Notes: generated from the sequence alone by a model not told the origin. DNA of 64,000 bases from Nonomuraea solani (GCF_900108335.1 NZ_FNVT01000027.1:1-64000); one strand, 5' to 3'. Positions 1 through 8,416 are shown, counted from the stretch's first letter. Made by a program: numbers and translations.

Positions 1-526
1 AGGCCGCCTTCACCGCCACGATCTCCTCATGAACCTTCAGGTAGTGGCCGGACAGGAACGCGCCCCGGTCGATCACCATGTCGATCTCGTCGGCGCCCGC
101 CGCCACCGCCAGCGCGGTGTCGCTCACCTTCACCTCCAGCGAGGAACGCCCGCTCGGGAACGCGGTGGCCACCGAGGCCACCTTCACCCCCGAACCGCGC
201 ACCGCCGCGACGGCCGTGGCGACCAGGTCGGGATAGACGCACACGGCCGCCACCCGGGGCGCCTCACCGCCCGGGTGCACGGCCTTGGCGCACATCGCGC
301 GTACCTTGCCGGCCGTGTCGGCCCCTTCGAGTGTGGTCAGGTCGACCATGGAGATGGCCAGGTCAATGGCCTTCGCCTTGGCCGTGGTCTTGATCGAACG
401 GGTGCCCAGCATCGCCGCCCGCTGGTCCGCGCCGACCCGGTCGACCCCGGGCAGGCCGTGCAGAAATGCTCGCAGTGCCGCGTCAGACGAGGCGACGTCC
501 GCGAGCGAGGTGGTCACAACGCTCAT
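1..526 (-). CDS. deoC: Deoxyribose-phosphate aldolase, C-terminus beyond window
   Basis: Cleaves 2-deoxyribose-5-phosphate to glyceraldehyde-3-phosphate and acetaldehyde in deoxynucleoside catabolism (cytosol). About 175 N-terminal residues are visible. They carry family landmarks: the DLTTLEG segment near residue 60 and GADEIDMVID near residue 150 of the class I aldolase TIM barrel. The Schiff-base lysine lies past the window edge. The ATG at 524-526 overlaps the TGA of the upstream LacI-type gene (ATGA), so the two are very probably co-transcribed and translationally coupled. Reading continues off position 1, so this is truncation by the window and not a broken gene. Confidence 0.9.
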   Translation of the reverse strand, partial: MSVVTTSLADVASSDAALRAFLHGLPGVDRVGADQRAAMLGTRSIKTTAKAKAIDLAISMVDLTTLEGADTAGKVRAMCAKAVHPGGEAPRVAAVCVYPDLVATAVAAVRGSGVKVASVATAFPSGRSSLEVKVSDTALAVAAGADEIDMVIDRGAFLSGHYLKVHEEIVAVKAA

Positions 527-1563
527 CGCGATCGGGTCTTTCTCGTGCGTGAGGGGGCCGGCCATCCGCCCGGCGGGGCGGTGGAGGCGCGTTCGATCAG
601 CTTGGTGTCCAGGACGATGCGGCTGGCGCCGCCGCCGGTCTCCTCGGGGGCCAGCCGGCGCAGCAGCAGCCGCATGGCGAGCACGCCCTGCTCGAACATC
701 GGCCGGTCGATGACGGTCAGGGGCGGCTTGAGCAGCGGACCGGTGTCCAGGTCGTCGAAGCCGATCAGGCTGATCTGGCCGGGGATGTCGATTCGCATGT
801 CGTGCAGCGCCTTGAGCACGCCCAGCGTCATGAGGTTGTTGGCGGCGAAGATGGCGGTGGGCGGTTCGGGAAGCGACAGCAGGGACAGGGTGAGCTGGTA
901 GCCGCTGTGCTCCTTGAAGTCGCCGACCAGGTCGTACTCGGGCGGCACCTCGATGCCCGCGTTGGCGAGCGTCCCGACGAACCCCTCGCGCCGCAGCCGG
1001 CCGGGGGTGGTGTCCAGGGTGCCGCTGATCGCGGCCACCCGGGTGTGCCCGAGGGCGAGCAGGTGCTCGGCCGCCTGCCTGCCGCCGCCGTCGTTGTCGA
1101 CCAGCACGGCGTCGAACCGCTCGCCGCCCGCCAGATCGCGGTCCACGAACACCAGGGGCACGTCGGCGTCGTGCACGTGCAGCGGGGTCTCGTCCTGCTC
1201 GGTGGCGGGGGCGAGGATGATGCCGTCGACCCTGCGCACCATGTCCGCCAGCACATCGTCCTCCTGCTCGCTGCTCTCGTCGCTGTTGGCGAGCAGGATG
1301 CGGTAGGGCTCCGTACGCGTGACGGACTCCATGCCCTTGACCACCGCGGCGAAGTAGGGGTTCGTGATGTCCGGGACGACGACGCCGATCGTGTTGGTGC
1401 GCCCGGACTTCAGCGACTGCGCCGCGGCACTCGGCCAGTAGCCCAGCTCGTCGATGGCGGCCTGGACCGCCTCGTACGAGCGCACCCGCTGGCCGCGCAG
1501 GAAGCGCGAGACCGTGGCGGGAGAGACCCCCGCGCGAGCTGCTACGTCATGGATGGTGACCAA
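523..1563 (-). CDS. LacI-family transcriptional regulator
   Basis: 346 residues with the usual LacI layout: an N-terminal helix-turn-helix (TIHDVAARAGVSPATVSRFL, residues 3-22), the hinge helix, then a periplasmic-binding-protein-like effector domain from about residue 60 (IGVVVPDITNPYFAAVVKGM). The start is a TTG at 1561-1563, preceded at good distance by TTTGGAG; no better start exists upstream. It overlaps deoC by 4 nt, so it probably controls deoxynucleoside or sugar catabolism, analogous to CytR over the E. coli deo genes; that parallel is inference. A LacI-type operator lies just upstream (1577-1590), suggesting autoregulation. The effector is unknown. Confidence 0.9.
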   Translation of the reverse strand: MVTIHDVAARAGVSPATVSRFLRGQRVRSYEAVQAAIDELGYWPSAAAQSLKSGRTNTIGVVVPDITNPYFAAVVKGMESVTRTEPYRILLANSDESSEQEDDVLADMVRRVDGIILAPATEQDETPLHVHDADVPLVFVDRDLAGGERFDAVLVDNDGGGRQAAEHLLALGHTRVAAISGTLDTTPGRLRREGFVGTLANAGIEVPPEYDLVGDFKEHSGYQLTLSLLSLPEPPTAIFAANNLMTLGVLKALHDMRIDIPGQISLIGFDDLDTGPLLKPPLTVIDRPMFEQGVLAMRLLLRRLAPEETGGGASRIVLDTKLIERASTAPPGGWPAPSRTRKTRSR

Positions 1564-1576
1564 GTGAGCTCCAAAC

Positions 1577-1590
1577 TGAAATCGATGTCA
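1577..1590. promoter_or_regulatory. Probable LacI-type operator
   Basis: TGAAATCGATGTCA is a 14-bp near-perfect palindrome with a central CG, matching on 12 of 14 positions. This is the general form of actinobacterial LacI-family operators. It sits 14 bases upstream of the TTG start of the lacI-like gene and directly 5' of its ribosome binding site. It fits autorepression of the lacI-deoC transcription unit. No binding data; called from symmetry and position. Confidence 0.55.
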
Positions 1591-1774
1591 GTGATGATGG
1601 CAGGATGTGGCCGCAGAGTGTCAATGCCATGTATCCAACTCGTTACATACATCGGCATTTCTCCACCTCGAGGCCGGGTATGCCTCGACCGCGGACGGGT
1701 CTGCTGGAATGCCTACTGAAACCGTTATCAGTTGAAGGGACCCACTCGCGGGTCATCGCGCCAGGAGCGTATGT

Positions 1775-2620
1775 TCAGCCGAAGACGGCCGGGGGCGGGA
1801 CCGGGGCCAGGACCGGGTCGCCGTCCTTGATGGCGGCGGCTCCGGCGATGAAGTTCGTCAATGTTGCCCCGTGGAGGCAGCGTGCCTGGGTGAGGCCGCC
1901 CGCCGCCCTTCTCGTCAGCAGATCCAGCGGCAGCTCCGTCCGAGACGCCGCGACGATCAAGTTGCCGAAGCGGCGGCCGCGCATGATGCCCGGTTCCGCC
2001 AGCAGGGCCACGTGCCGGAAGGCGCCCGTCACCGTGGCCAGCAGGCGTCTGGCGAAGGCCAGGCCCTTGCCGTCGGCCAGGTTGATGAGGAGGGTGCCGT
2101 CCGGGCGGAGGATGCGGGCGATGTCGCCCATGTACTCGGCCGTCGCCAGCTCCACCGGCATCGTCGCCCCCGAGAACGCGTCCAGGACCACCAGGTCCGC
2201 CGTGGCGTCCCAGATCTTGGCCGTGCCCTCGCGCCCCCCGTCGATGATGACCTTGAGGCGGGGGACCGAGCGCAGGTCCAGTTGCTCACGGACGAGGTTG
2301 ACCAGCAGGCCGTCGGGTTCGATGACGATGTGCCGCGAGCCGGCGCGGGTGGCGGCTACGTAGCGGGGGATCGTGCAGGCCCCGCCGCCCACATGTACGC
2401 AGCTCAGCACCCCTTCTGGCAAAAGGTCGATCACGTCCGCCATGAGTCGTACATACTCGAATTCCAGAAATGTCGGGTCTTGTAGATCTACGTACGACTG
2501 AGGTACGCCATCTTTGGACAGCACCCAGCCGTCCTGCCTGTCCAGATCACGGAGAAGTTCGATCTCACCGAACGTCACCGGATACCGGCCAGGCATCGGT
2601 TCCCGCTGTCCACGAGCCAC
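1775..2620 (-). CDS. Spermidine synthase-like protein (SAM methyltransferase fold)
   Basis: 281 residues from a GTG at 2618-2620 preceded by AGGAGGGGATCAGAC, a strong ribosome binding site. The open frame extends upstream to 2806, but that part overlaps the opposite PBP gene and is not used. A Rossmann SAM-binding core is visible: VHVGGGACTIPRYVAA (about residues 84-99), an acidic strand end IVIEPD, IIDGGREG, and DLVVLDAFSG. These match the polyamine aminopropyltransferase/spermidine synthase superfamily. Many actinobacterial members of this type are not proven spermidine synthases, so substrate is uncertain. It is transcribed divergently from the PBP gene across only 28 bases. Confidence 0.75.
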   Translation of the reverse strand: MARGQREPMPGRYPVTFGEIELLRDLDRQDGWVLSKDGVPQSYVDLQDPTFLEFEYVRLMADVIDLLPEGVLSCVHVGGGACTIPRYVAATRAGSRHIVIEPDGLLVNLVREQLDLRSVPRLKVIIDGGREGTAKIWDATADLVVLDAFSGATMPVELATAEYMGDIARILRPDGTLLINLADGKGLAFARRLLATVTGAFRHVALLAEPGIMRGRRFGNLIVAASRTELPLDLLTRRAAGGLTQARCLHGATLTNFIAGAAAIKDGDPVLAPVPPPAVFG

Positions 2621-2648
2621 GTCTGATCCCCTCCTGGGAGAAAACGGT
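2621..2648. promoter_or_regulatory. 28-bp divergent gap with two overlapping ribosome binding sites
   Basis: The only bases between two divergent start codons (GTG at 2620 leftward, ATG at 2649 rightward). CTCCTGGGAG at 2631-2640 holds the GGGAG Shine-Dalgarno of the PBP gene and, on the other strand, the AGGAG of the methyltransferase-fold gene. There is no room for two promoters, so each promoter must lie inside the opposite coding region or further upstream. Confidence 0.6.
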
Positions 2649-4181
2649 ATGCGACGACGAAGGCTGATTGTGCTCGTTATCGCGGTGGTCGCGGTAGTCG
2701 GGGCGGGTGCTTTCGCGGTCATGGCGTCCAGCAGGGTCAAGGGGAGCCCCTCCCAGACGGCCGCGGCGTACTTCGCGGCCTGGCACAAGGGCAACGTGTC
2801 GGCCATGGCCCGCCTGGTCTACCAGCCGCCCGCGGACTTCGCCGTACGGCATCGCGCCCTCAGTGACGAGCTGCACGTCGAGTCCATCCAGCTCACGCCG
2901 GGCCCGTTGAAGAGCACGGGGGAGCAGGCCGCCGAGGTGCCGTTCGCGGGGGTGCGGCAGCTCACCGAGTTCGGGGCGTGGCAGTTCGACAGCACGTTGC
3001 GCATGGGCGTACGCGATCGGGCCTGGAAGGTGCTGTGGACTCCCGAGACGCTGCACCCCCTGCTCAAGGGCGGCGGCACGCTGGAGCTGGGCGAGATCGA
3101 CGCCTCGGCGGCCGAGCTGGTCACCAGCGAGGGCGACAGGATCCCGAACGACAGCTACGCGGACGCGTACCTCAACCCGCTCAAGCCCGAGTTCGCGCAG
3201 GCCAGCCACGGCTGGGCGCTGGTGTCCAAGGTGCCGGGGCAGCCCGACAGGCAGTTGCTGACCAGCCGGCCCGAGGCGAATGTCGAGCGCACCACCCTGT
3301 CGCGCCCGGTGCAGGCGGCGGCCGCGCGGGCGCTGGACGGGGTCGAGGACTCGACGATCATCGTCATCCGGCCGAGCACCGGCGAGATCATCGGGCTGGC
3401 CGACCGCCTCAAGGACAACTTCAGCGCCGTACGGGACGTCTTCCCGCCCGGTTCGGTCTTCAAGGTGATCACCGCGGCGGCGCTGCTCAGGAGCGGGTAC
3501 GACCCGGCCACCCAGGTGGGCTGCCCGGGGGCGTACACGATCCCGTTCCACAGCTCCTTCACCAACGCCGGCGAGGTCGACCGCGGCGTGGTCACCCTCA
3601 CCGACGCCTTCGCCCACTCCTGCAACACCACCTTCGTCGAGCAGGCCACGACCCGGCTCACCGTGGACGACCTGCGCGCGACGGCGGACGAGTGGGGATT
3701 CGGCCGGCCCATCGCGACGGGCATCGGCGGCACCTGCGGCACCGTCCCGGAGACCGACGATCCCGACATGTTCGGCGCGGACGTCATCGGCCAGGGCGAG
3801 GTCGTCGCCACGCCGCTGTGCATGGCCGCGCTCGCCGCCGCCGTGGAGAGCGGCACCTGGCGCTCGCCGCGGCTGCTGGCCAAGGACGAGGTGCTCAGGA
3901 TCGACGGGCAGCCGCACGAGGACGTCCCCATGGACGAAGGGATCGTGACCGCGCTGCGGGACATGATGGCGGCCGTGGTGGACTACGGCACGGCCAGCGA
4001 GTCGGAGCTGCCCGAGGGTGTGGCGGGCAAGACGGGGACGGCCGAGGTGCCGGACGAGACCTCGCATGCCTGGTTCATCGGATACCGCGACGACCTGGCG
4101 TTCTGCGTCTTCGTGCGGCACGGCGGGTCGGGGCGGGCGGTGGCCGTTCCGATAGCGGCCCGCTTCCTTAAGGGCCTGTAA
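2649..4181 (+). CDS. Class B-type penicillin-binding protein (transpeptidase)
   Basis: 510 residues; cross-links peptidoglycan outside the membrane. The ATG at 2649 follows GGGAGAAAACGGT. An N-terminal signal anchor (residues 5-28) leads into an NTF2-like/MecA_N-type domain (about 35-150), a linker/dimerisation region, and a transpeptidase domain. The three penicillin-binding motifs are intact: SVFK with Ser269 and Lys272, SCN at 324-326, and KTG at 461-463. The architecture resembles actinobacterial PbpA/PBP2a-like proteins with a MecA_N domain. No cell-division or SEDS neighbour is present, so its partner is unknown. Confidence 0.9.
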   Translation: MRRRRLIVLVIAVVAVVGAGAFAVMASSRVKGSPSQTAAAYFAAWHKGNVSAMARLVYQPPADFAVRHRALSDELHVESIQLTPGPLKSTGEQAAEVPFAGVRQLTEFGAWQFDSTLRMGVRDRAWKVLWTPETLHPLLKGGGTLELGEIDASAAELVTSEGDRIPNDSYADAYLNPLKPEFAQASHGWALVSKVPGQPDRQLLTSRPEANVERTTLSRPVQAAAARALDGVEDSTIIVIRPSTGEIIGLADRLKDNFSAVRDVFPPGSVFKVITAAALLRSGYDPATQVGCPGAYTIPFHSSFTNAGEVDRGVVTLTDAFAHSCNTTFVEQATTRLTVDDLRATADEWGFGRPIATGIGGTCGTVPETDDPDMFGADVIGQGEVVATPLCMAALAAAVESGTWRSPRLLAKDEVLRIDGQPHEDVPMDEGIVTALRDMMAAVVDYGTASESELPEGVAGKTGTAEVPDETSHAWFIGYRDDLAFCVFVRHGGSGRAVAVPIAARFLKGL

Positions 4182-4200
4182 CCTACGGTACCGTAGGTTA
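4179..4200. promoter_or_regulatory. Perfect 22-bp palindrome, probable TetR-type operator
   Basis: Half-site TAACCTACGGT is followed immediately by its exact reverse complement ACCGTAGGTTA. It begins on the TAA stop of the PBP gene and ends one base before the ATG of the hemolysin III-like gene. The hexamer TACCGT at 4189-4194 lies inside it, 7 nt before the ATG, and would serve as a -10 box for a leaderless mRNA. Such contiguous palindromes are typical operators of dimeric TetR-family repressors. No tetR gene is adjacent, so the regulator is encoded elsewhere. Confidence 0.6.
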
Positions 4201-4201
4201 T

Positions 4202-4849
4202 ATGACGACCATCACCGTAAAGCCCAGGCTGCGTGGCTGGTTGCACACTGGAGCACTGCCCGTGACCCTGGTGGCCGGGTTCGTCCTGGTGGCGCTCGGC
4301 CCGACCCTGCAGGCCCGTCTGGCCTCCTCGATCTACGCCCTCACCTCGGCGCTGTTGTTCGGCATCTCGGCGACCTATCACCGCGGCACGCTCGGCCCGC
4401 GGCTGGCGGAGTTCCTGCGCAGGATCGATCACGCCAACATCTATTTGATCATCGCGGGGACCTACACCCCGTTCGCGTTGCTGGCCTTGGACGGGGTGGC
4501 CCGGGTGGCGGTGCTCTCCGTCATCTGGGGCGGGGCGCTGGCCGGGGTGGCGTTCCGGGTGCTGTGGATGAACGCGCCGCGCTGGCTCTACACCGTGCTC
4601 TACCTCGGCCTGGGCTGGACGGCGATCTTCGTGATGCCGCAGTTGCTCGAAGGCGCGGGCGTGGCCGCCGTCGTGCTGGTGGCCGTCGGCGGCGTGTTCT
4701 ACTCGGCCGGCGCGATCGTGTACGGCCTGCGCCGCCCCGACCCCTCGCCGAGCTGGTTCGGCTTCCACGAGGTCTTCCACGCCTTCACCATCGCCGCGTA
4801 CCTGGTGCAGTACATCGCGGTCTCGATCGTGGTCTACTCCCACGTGTGA
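4202..4849 (+). CDS. Hemolysin III / TrhA family (PAQR-like) membrane protein
   Basis: 215 residues with seven hydrophobic segments. Family signatures are the early Tyr-His pair (SATYHRG), the RIDHANIYLIIAGTYTPF block around residue 80, and the C-terminal GFHEVFHAFTIAA histidine motif that forms the metal site of PAQR-like proteins. Bacterial members affect membrane fluidity homeostasis; the haemolysin name is historical. No Shine-Dalgarno precedes the ATG; a TAnnnT box 7 nt upstream, inside a perfect palindrome, suggests leaderless, tightly repressed transcription. Confidence 0.88.
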   Translation: MTTITVKPRLRGWLHTGALPVTLVAGFVLVALGPTLQARLASSIYALTSALLFGISATYHRGTLGPRLAEFLRRIDHANIYLIIAGTYTPFALLALDGVARVAVLSVIWGGALAGVAFRVLWMNAPRWLYTVLYLGLGWTAIFVMPQLLEGAGVAAVVLVAVGGVFYSAGAIVYGLRRPDPSPSWFGFHEVFHAFTIAAYLVQYIAVSIVVYSHV

Positions 4850-4907
4850 ACGACTCTTGACCCCGCGCTGGTCTGTTTCCGGGCACGTCCAGGAAAGGCA
4901 GACCAGC

Positions 4908-5450
4908 ATGGAGGACATTTCGCGGTCGTGGTGGCTGCTGCTCGTACGCGGCATCGCGGCCATCGTCTTCGGCATCCTGGCGCTCATCTGGCCGGGGCTG
5001 ACGCTGCTCGTACTGGTGATCTTTTTCGGCGCGTACGCCCTGGTCAGCGGAGTCTTCGCGCTGATGGCCGGGTTCCGGCACGGGGCCAGGTCACGGGCCT
5101 GGCTCATCATCTCCGGCATTCTCGGCATCCTCGCCGGAATCGTGGCGTTCATCTGGCCGGGCCTCAGCTCGCTGGCCCTGCTCTTCATCATCGCCTTCTG
5201 GGCCATCCTCACCGGTGTGGCCGAGGTCGTGGCCGGGATCCAGCTCCGCAAGGTCATCGACAACGAGTGGATGCTCATCGTCGGCGGTGTCCTGTCGGTG
5301 ATCTTCGGTCTCCTGCTGCTCGGCTGGCCGGGCGCGGGTCTGCTCAGCCTGCTCTGGCTGATCGGCGTCTTCGCCATCATGTACGGCATCGCCATGATCG
5401 TTCTATCGATCCGCGTGAGGAACTTCACTCCAACCCCAGGCATGCCGTAA
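4908..5450 (+). CDS. HdeD family (DUF308) six-TM membrane protein
   Basis: 180 residues. The ATG at 4908 follows AGGAAAGG; the frame is open further upstream but lacks a ribosome binding site there. Six hydrophobic helices are arranged as three hairpins, each with the repeated I(F/A)WPGL motif (LIWPGLTLL, FIWPGLSSL, LGWPGAGLL) typical of the HdeD/DUF308 family, related to the E. coli acid-resistance membrane protein. Function in actinomycetes is unknown. It sits alone between the TrhA-like gene and lysine aminotransferase. Confidence 0.85.
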   Translation: MEDISRSWWLLLVRGIAAIVFGILALIWPGLTLLVLVIFFGAYALVSGVFALMAGFRHGARSRAWLIISGILGILAGIVAFIWPGLSSLALLFIIAFWAILTGVAEVVAGIQLRKVIDNEWMLIVGGVLSVIFGLLLLGWPGAGLLSLLWLIGVFAIMYGIAMIVLSIRVRNFTPTPGMP

Positions 5451-5505
5451 ATTTTCAAGAGAAGCTCGCATTTCTCGACAGGAATGTCACCGCTGTGGAG
5501 GCGCC

Positions 5506-6774
5506 ATGGACGTACACGCCCGCCTTGCCCGCCACCTGCTCGTCGACGGCTACCGCCTGGTGCTCGACCTGGAGCTCAGTCAGGGCTCCTGGCTCGTCGA
5601 CGCCCGGAACGGCCGCCGATACCTCGACTTCTACACCTTCTTCGCCTCGGCCCCGCTGGGCGTGAACCCGCCCTTCGACCCCGGCTTCACCCAGTTGCTC
5701 GGCCAGGTCGCCCGCAACAAACCGGCGAACCCCGACATCTACACCGAGCACCTGGCCGACTTCGTCGACACCTTCGCCCGCGTGCTCGGCGACCCGGAGC
5801 TGCCGCACCTGTTCTTCGTCGAGGGCGGCGCCCTGGCGGTCGAGAACGCGCTCAAGACCGCCTTCGACTGGAAGAGCCGCCGCAACGAGGCCGCGGGCAG
5901 GTCCCGCGACCTGGGCACCAAGGTCATGCACCTGACAAGGGCCTTCCACGGCCGCAGCGGCTACACCATGAGCCTGACCAACACCGAGCCGGGCAAGACC
6001 GACCGCTTCCCCAAGTTCGACTGGCCGCGCATCGACGTGCCCGCCATCCACCTCGGCGACGTCGAGGCGGCCGAGGAGCGGGCGCTGGCGCAGGCGAGCG
6101 CGGCGTTCGAGCGGTATCCGCACGACATCGCCTGCTTCATCGCCGAGCCGATCCAGGGCGAGGGCGGCGACAACCACATGCGGCCCCAGTTCCTGCAGGC
6201 CATGCAGCGGCTCTGTCATCGCAACGACGCCCTGTTCATCCTTGACGAAGTGCAGACGGGCGGCGGGACGACCGGGACGCCGTGGGCGTACCAGCAGATG
6301 GGGCTCGCTCCCGACGTGGTGGCGTTCGCCAAGAAGGTCCAGGTCGGCGGGATCATGGCCGGTCGCCGGGTGGACCAGGTGCCGGACAACGTGTTCCAGC
6401 AGAGCGGCCGGATCAACTCCACGTGGGGCGGTGGCCTGGTCGACATGGTCCGCAGTCGCGGCATCCTGGAGATCATGGAGCGCGAGGGGCTGATCGCGCG
6501 GGCCGCGACCGTGGGCAACGTGCTGCTCGAACGCCTCACCAAGCTGGAGGCCGAGCACCCTGACGCGATGTCCAACGTCCGGGGCCGGGGCATGATGTGC
6601 GCGTTCGACCTGCCGGACCAGGCCGCCCGCGACGCGCTGGTGGCCCGGCTCAGGGAGGAGCACGGCGTCCTGGTGCTGCCGTGCGGCTCCAGGTCCGTAC
6701 GTCTGCGCCCGGCCCTGAACATCCCGGAGGCCGACGTCGACCACGGCCTGGCCGCCCTGTCGGCCGCGCTGTGA
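5506..6774 (+). CDS. lat: L-lysine 6-transaminase
   Basis: 422 residues, a class III PLP-dependent aminotransferase that moves the epsilon-amino group of lysine to 2-oxoglutarate. The product cyclises to piperideine-6-carboxylate. The ATG follows GGAGGCGCC. Diagnostic segments are LDEVQTGGGTTG around residue 245, the PLP-lysine region FAKKVQVGG (Lys276/277) and INSTWGGGLVDMVR, all characteristic of the lysine-specific subfamily. In beta-lactam producers Lat supplies alpha-aminoadipate; in mycobacteria it is starvation-associated. No beta-lactam genes or piperideine dehydrogenase lie beside it, so lysine catabolism or a stress role is more likely here. Confidence 0.9.
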   Translation: MDVHARLARHLLVDGYRLVLDLELSQGSWLVDARNGRRYLDFYTFFASAPLGVNPPFDPGFTQLLGQVARNKPANPDIYTEHLADFVDTFARVLGDPELPHLFFVEGGALAVENALKTAFDWKSRRNEAAGRSRDLGTKVMHLTRAFHGRSGYTMSLTNTEPGKTDRFPKFDWPRIDVPAIHLGDVEAAEERALAQASAAFERYPHDIACFIAEPIQGEGGDNHMRPQFLQAMQRLCHRNDALFILDEVQTGGGTTGTPWAYQQMGLAPDVVAFAKKVQVGGIMAGRRVDQVPDNVFQQSGRINSTWGGGLVDMVRSRGILEIMEREGLIARAATVGNVLLERLTKLEAEHPDAMSNVRGRGMMCAFDLPDQAARDALVARLREEHGVLVLPCGSRSVRLRPALNIPEADVDHGLAALSAAL

Positions 6775-6777
6775 GCC

Positions 6778-7998
6778 CTACTGCGTGACGCTCGTGGCGC
6801 TGCGCCGTGGACCGAAGTAGCGCCAGAAGAAGTTGAGCAGCACGCTGACGCGGTTGCGCCCGCCCAGCAGGTAGGCCACGTGGATGAAGATCCACACCAG
6901 CCAGGCGGGCAGACCGTGCATGGTCAGCCCGCTGGGCAGCTGCAGCACGGCCTGCGCCTTGCCCACGGTGGCCATGATCCCGGGATCCCGGTAGGAGAAC
7001 GGCCGCAGCTCCTGCCCCTGGGCCGCCGCGATGATCTGCCGCCCGACGAACTTGCCCATCTGGATCGCCGGCTGGGCGAGCTGGGGCAGCGGCGCGGGCG
7101 GCCCCGCGAGGTCGCCGGCGACGAAGATCTCGGGATGCTCGGGCACGTTGAGCGCCTCGGTGGTCGTGATCCGCCCGCCCTGGCCCTGCGGCAGCCCCCA
7201 GACGTTCACCTCCGGCGGCGCGGTGACCCCCAGCGCCCACACGGTCACGTCGCTCGGCAGCCGCGTGCCGTCCTTGAGCACCACCGCGTCCGGCTCCACG
7301 GCCGCCACCGTCGATCCCAGCCGCAGGTGCACGCCGCGCCTGCGCAGCGCCGCGGCCGCCGCGTCGCGCAGCCGCGCCTTGTAAGGGGCCAGCACGAAGT
7401 CGAACCGCTCCACCAGCGTCACGCTCGTCTGCTCGGGCCTGATCTCGGGATGCGTCAGCGGCAGCGTGCGCCGCCGGAGCTCGGCCAGCGTGCCCGCCAT
7501 CTCGACCCCGGTCGCCCCGGCGCCCACGACCACGACGTGCGTGCCGTCGCGCCGCCCCAGCGCCGTGTCCTCCAGGCACTGCTGCAGCCGCCGCCGCAGG
7601 TTGCCCGCGTCGGCCAGCGAGTAGATCGGCAGCGCGTTCTCCCGCGAGCCCGCCACGTTGAGCCAGTTGGTGGTCACCCCGGTGGCGATGACGAGATAGT
7701 CGTATTCCAGCTCGCTCCCGTCCTCGAACTCCACCCGCCGCTCCTGCGGCTTCAGCTTGCTCAGCGAGGCCCGCCTGGCCCGCACGTTCGGCCATCGGGC
7801 GGCGAAGGTCCTGTTGGGGTAGGACACGTCGGCCGAGCCCATGCCGGCGGCCGCCACCTGGTAGAGCAGGGGCTGGAAGGTCGAGTACGGATTGCGGTCG
7901 ACGAGCGTCACCAGAGCGCCGCCCTTGGCGAGCTCCCGCGTGGCGGACAGCCCGGCGAAACCCGCACCCACGACGACGACCCGCGGTCTATGCACCAT
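6778..7998 (-). CDS. ndh: Type II NADH dehydrogenase (NDH-2)
   Basis: 406 residues; single-subunit, non-proton-pumping NADH:quinone oxidoreductase on the inner membrane face. The N-terminal FAD fold is VVVVGAGFAGLSATREL. A second nucleotide fold, VVVVGAGATGVEMAG, is for NADH. EIFVAGDLAG closes the FAD site. The C-terminal amphipathic/hydrophobic stretch (LVWIFIHVAYLLGGRNR) is the usual membrane-attachment region. The ATG at 7998 is chosen because GGGGGAAGGAC stands 6 nt before it; an in-frame ATG at 8052 would add 18 residues without a good ribosome binding site. It converges with lat, 3 bases apart. Confidence 0.88.
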   Translation of the reverse strand: MVHRPRVVVVGAGFAGLSATRELAKGGALVTLVDRNPYSTFQPLLYQVAAAGMGSADVSYPNRTFAARWPNVRARRASLSKLKPQERRVEFEDGSELEYDYLVIATGVTTNWLNVAGSRENALPIYSLADAGNLRRRLQQCLEDTALGRRDGTHVVVVGAGATGVEMAGTLAELRRRTLPLTHPEIRPEQTSVTLVERFDFVLAPYKARLRDAAAAALRRRGVHLRLGSTVAAVEPDAVVLKDGTRLPSDVTVWALGVTAPPEVNVWGLPQGQGGRITTTEALNVPEHPEIFVAGDLAGPPAPLPQLAQPAIQMGKFVGRQIIAAAQGQELRPFSYRDPGIMATVGKAQAVLQLPSGLTMHGLPAWLVWIFIHVAYLLGGRNRVSVLLNFFWRYFGPRRSATSVTQ

Positions 7999-8069
7999 GA
8001 CAGAGTCCTTCCCCCTCAACGACGTCATGGATGCCTCTGGCACCGCCGGCATCTTTTAAACCACCGGCG

Positions 8070-8294
8070 CTACTCCTGACGGGATCGCCACAGCCCGATG
8101 GCCGTGACCCTGGAGTCGACGCCGAGCTTGGCGTAGATGCGGTTGACGTGGTTCTTGACCGTCTTCTCGCTGAGGAACAGCCGTTGTGCTATCTGCCCGT
8201 TGGACTGGCCTGTGGCGATCAGGTCCATGACTTCGGCTTCGCGTTTGCTCAGGGACGTGAACACGCTATCGAACGCTGCGTCGTCGACTCTCAT
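8070..8294 (-). CDS. Stand-alone LuxR/GerE-type helix-turn-helix protein
   Basis: 74 residues made up almost entirely of a GerE DNA-binding domain: [18 protein letters not shown], then the recognition helix region [19 protein letters not shown]. There is no receiver or sensor domain. GGAGG precedes the ATG closely. Such mini-LuxR proteins act as DNA-binding partners or competitors of full-length NarL/LuxR regulators. It may be co-transcribed toward NDH-2, but 71 bases separate them and no target can be named. Confidence 0.8.
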   Translation of the reverse strand: MRVDDAAFDSVFTSLSKREAEVMDLIATGQSNGQIAQRLFLSEKTVKNHVNRIYAKLGVDSRVTAIGLWRSRQE

Positions 8295-8416
8295 CCGGCC
8301 TCCGGGGGCGCGCAGACGGTCAGATCGCCGAGGCCCCCGCGCTTCCGGCGTTAGCGGTAGACAGCGAGCATAACCCGCATTGTCATGATTTGGGGCCGTT
8401 GCCCGTGAGAAAACGA

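Noticed and set aside
4202-4849. Haemolysin toxin gene
   Set aside because: The hemolysin III name is historical. The seven-helix PAQR-type histidine motifs point to a membrane-homeostasis protein, not a secreted toxin.
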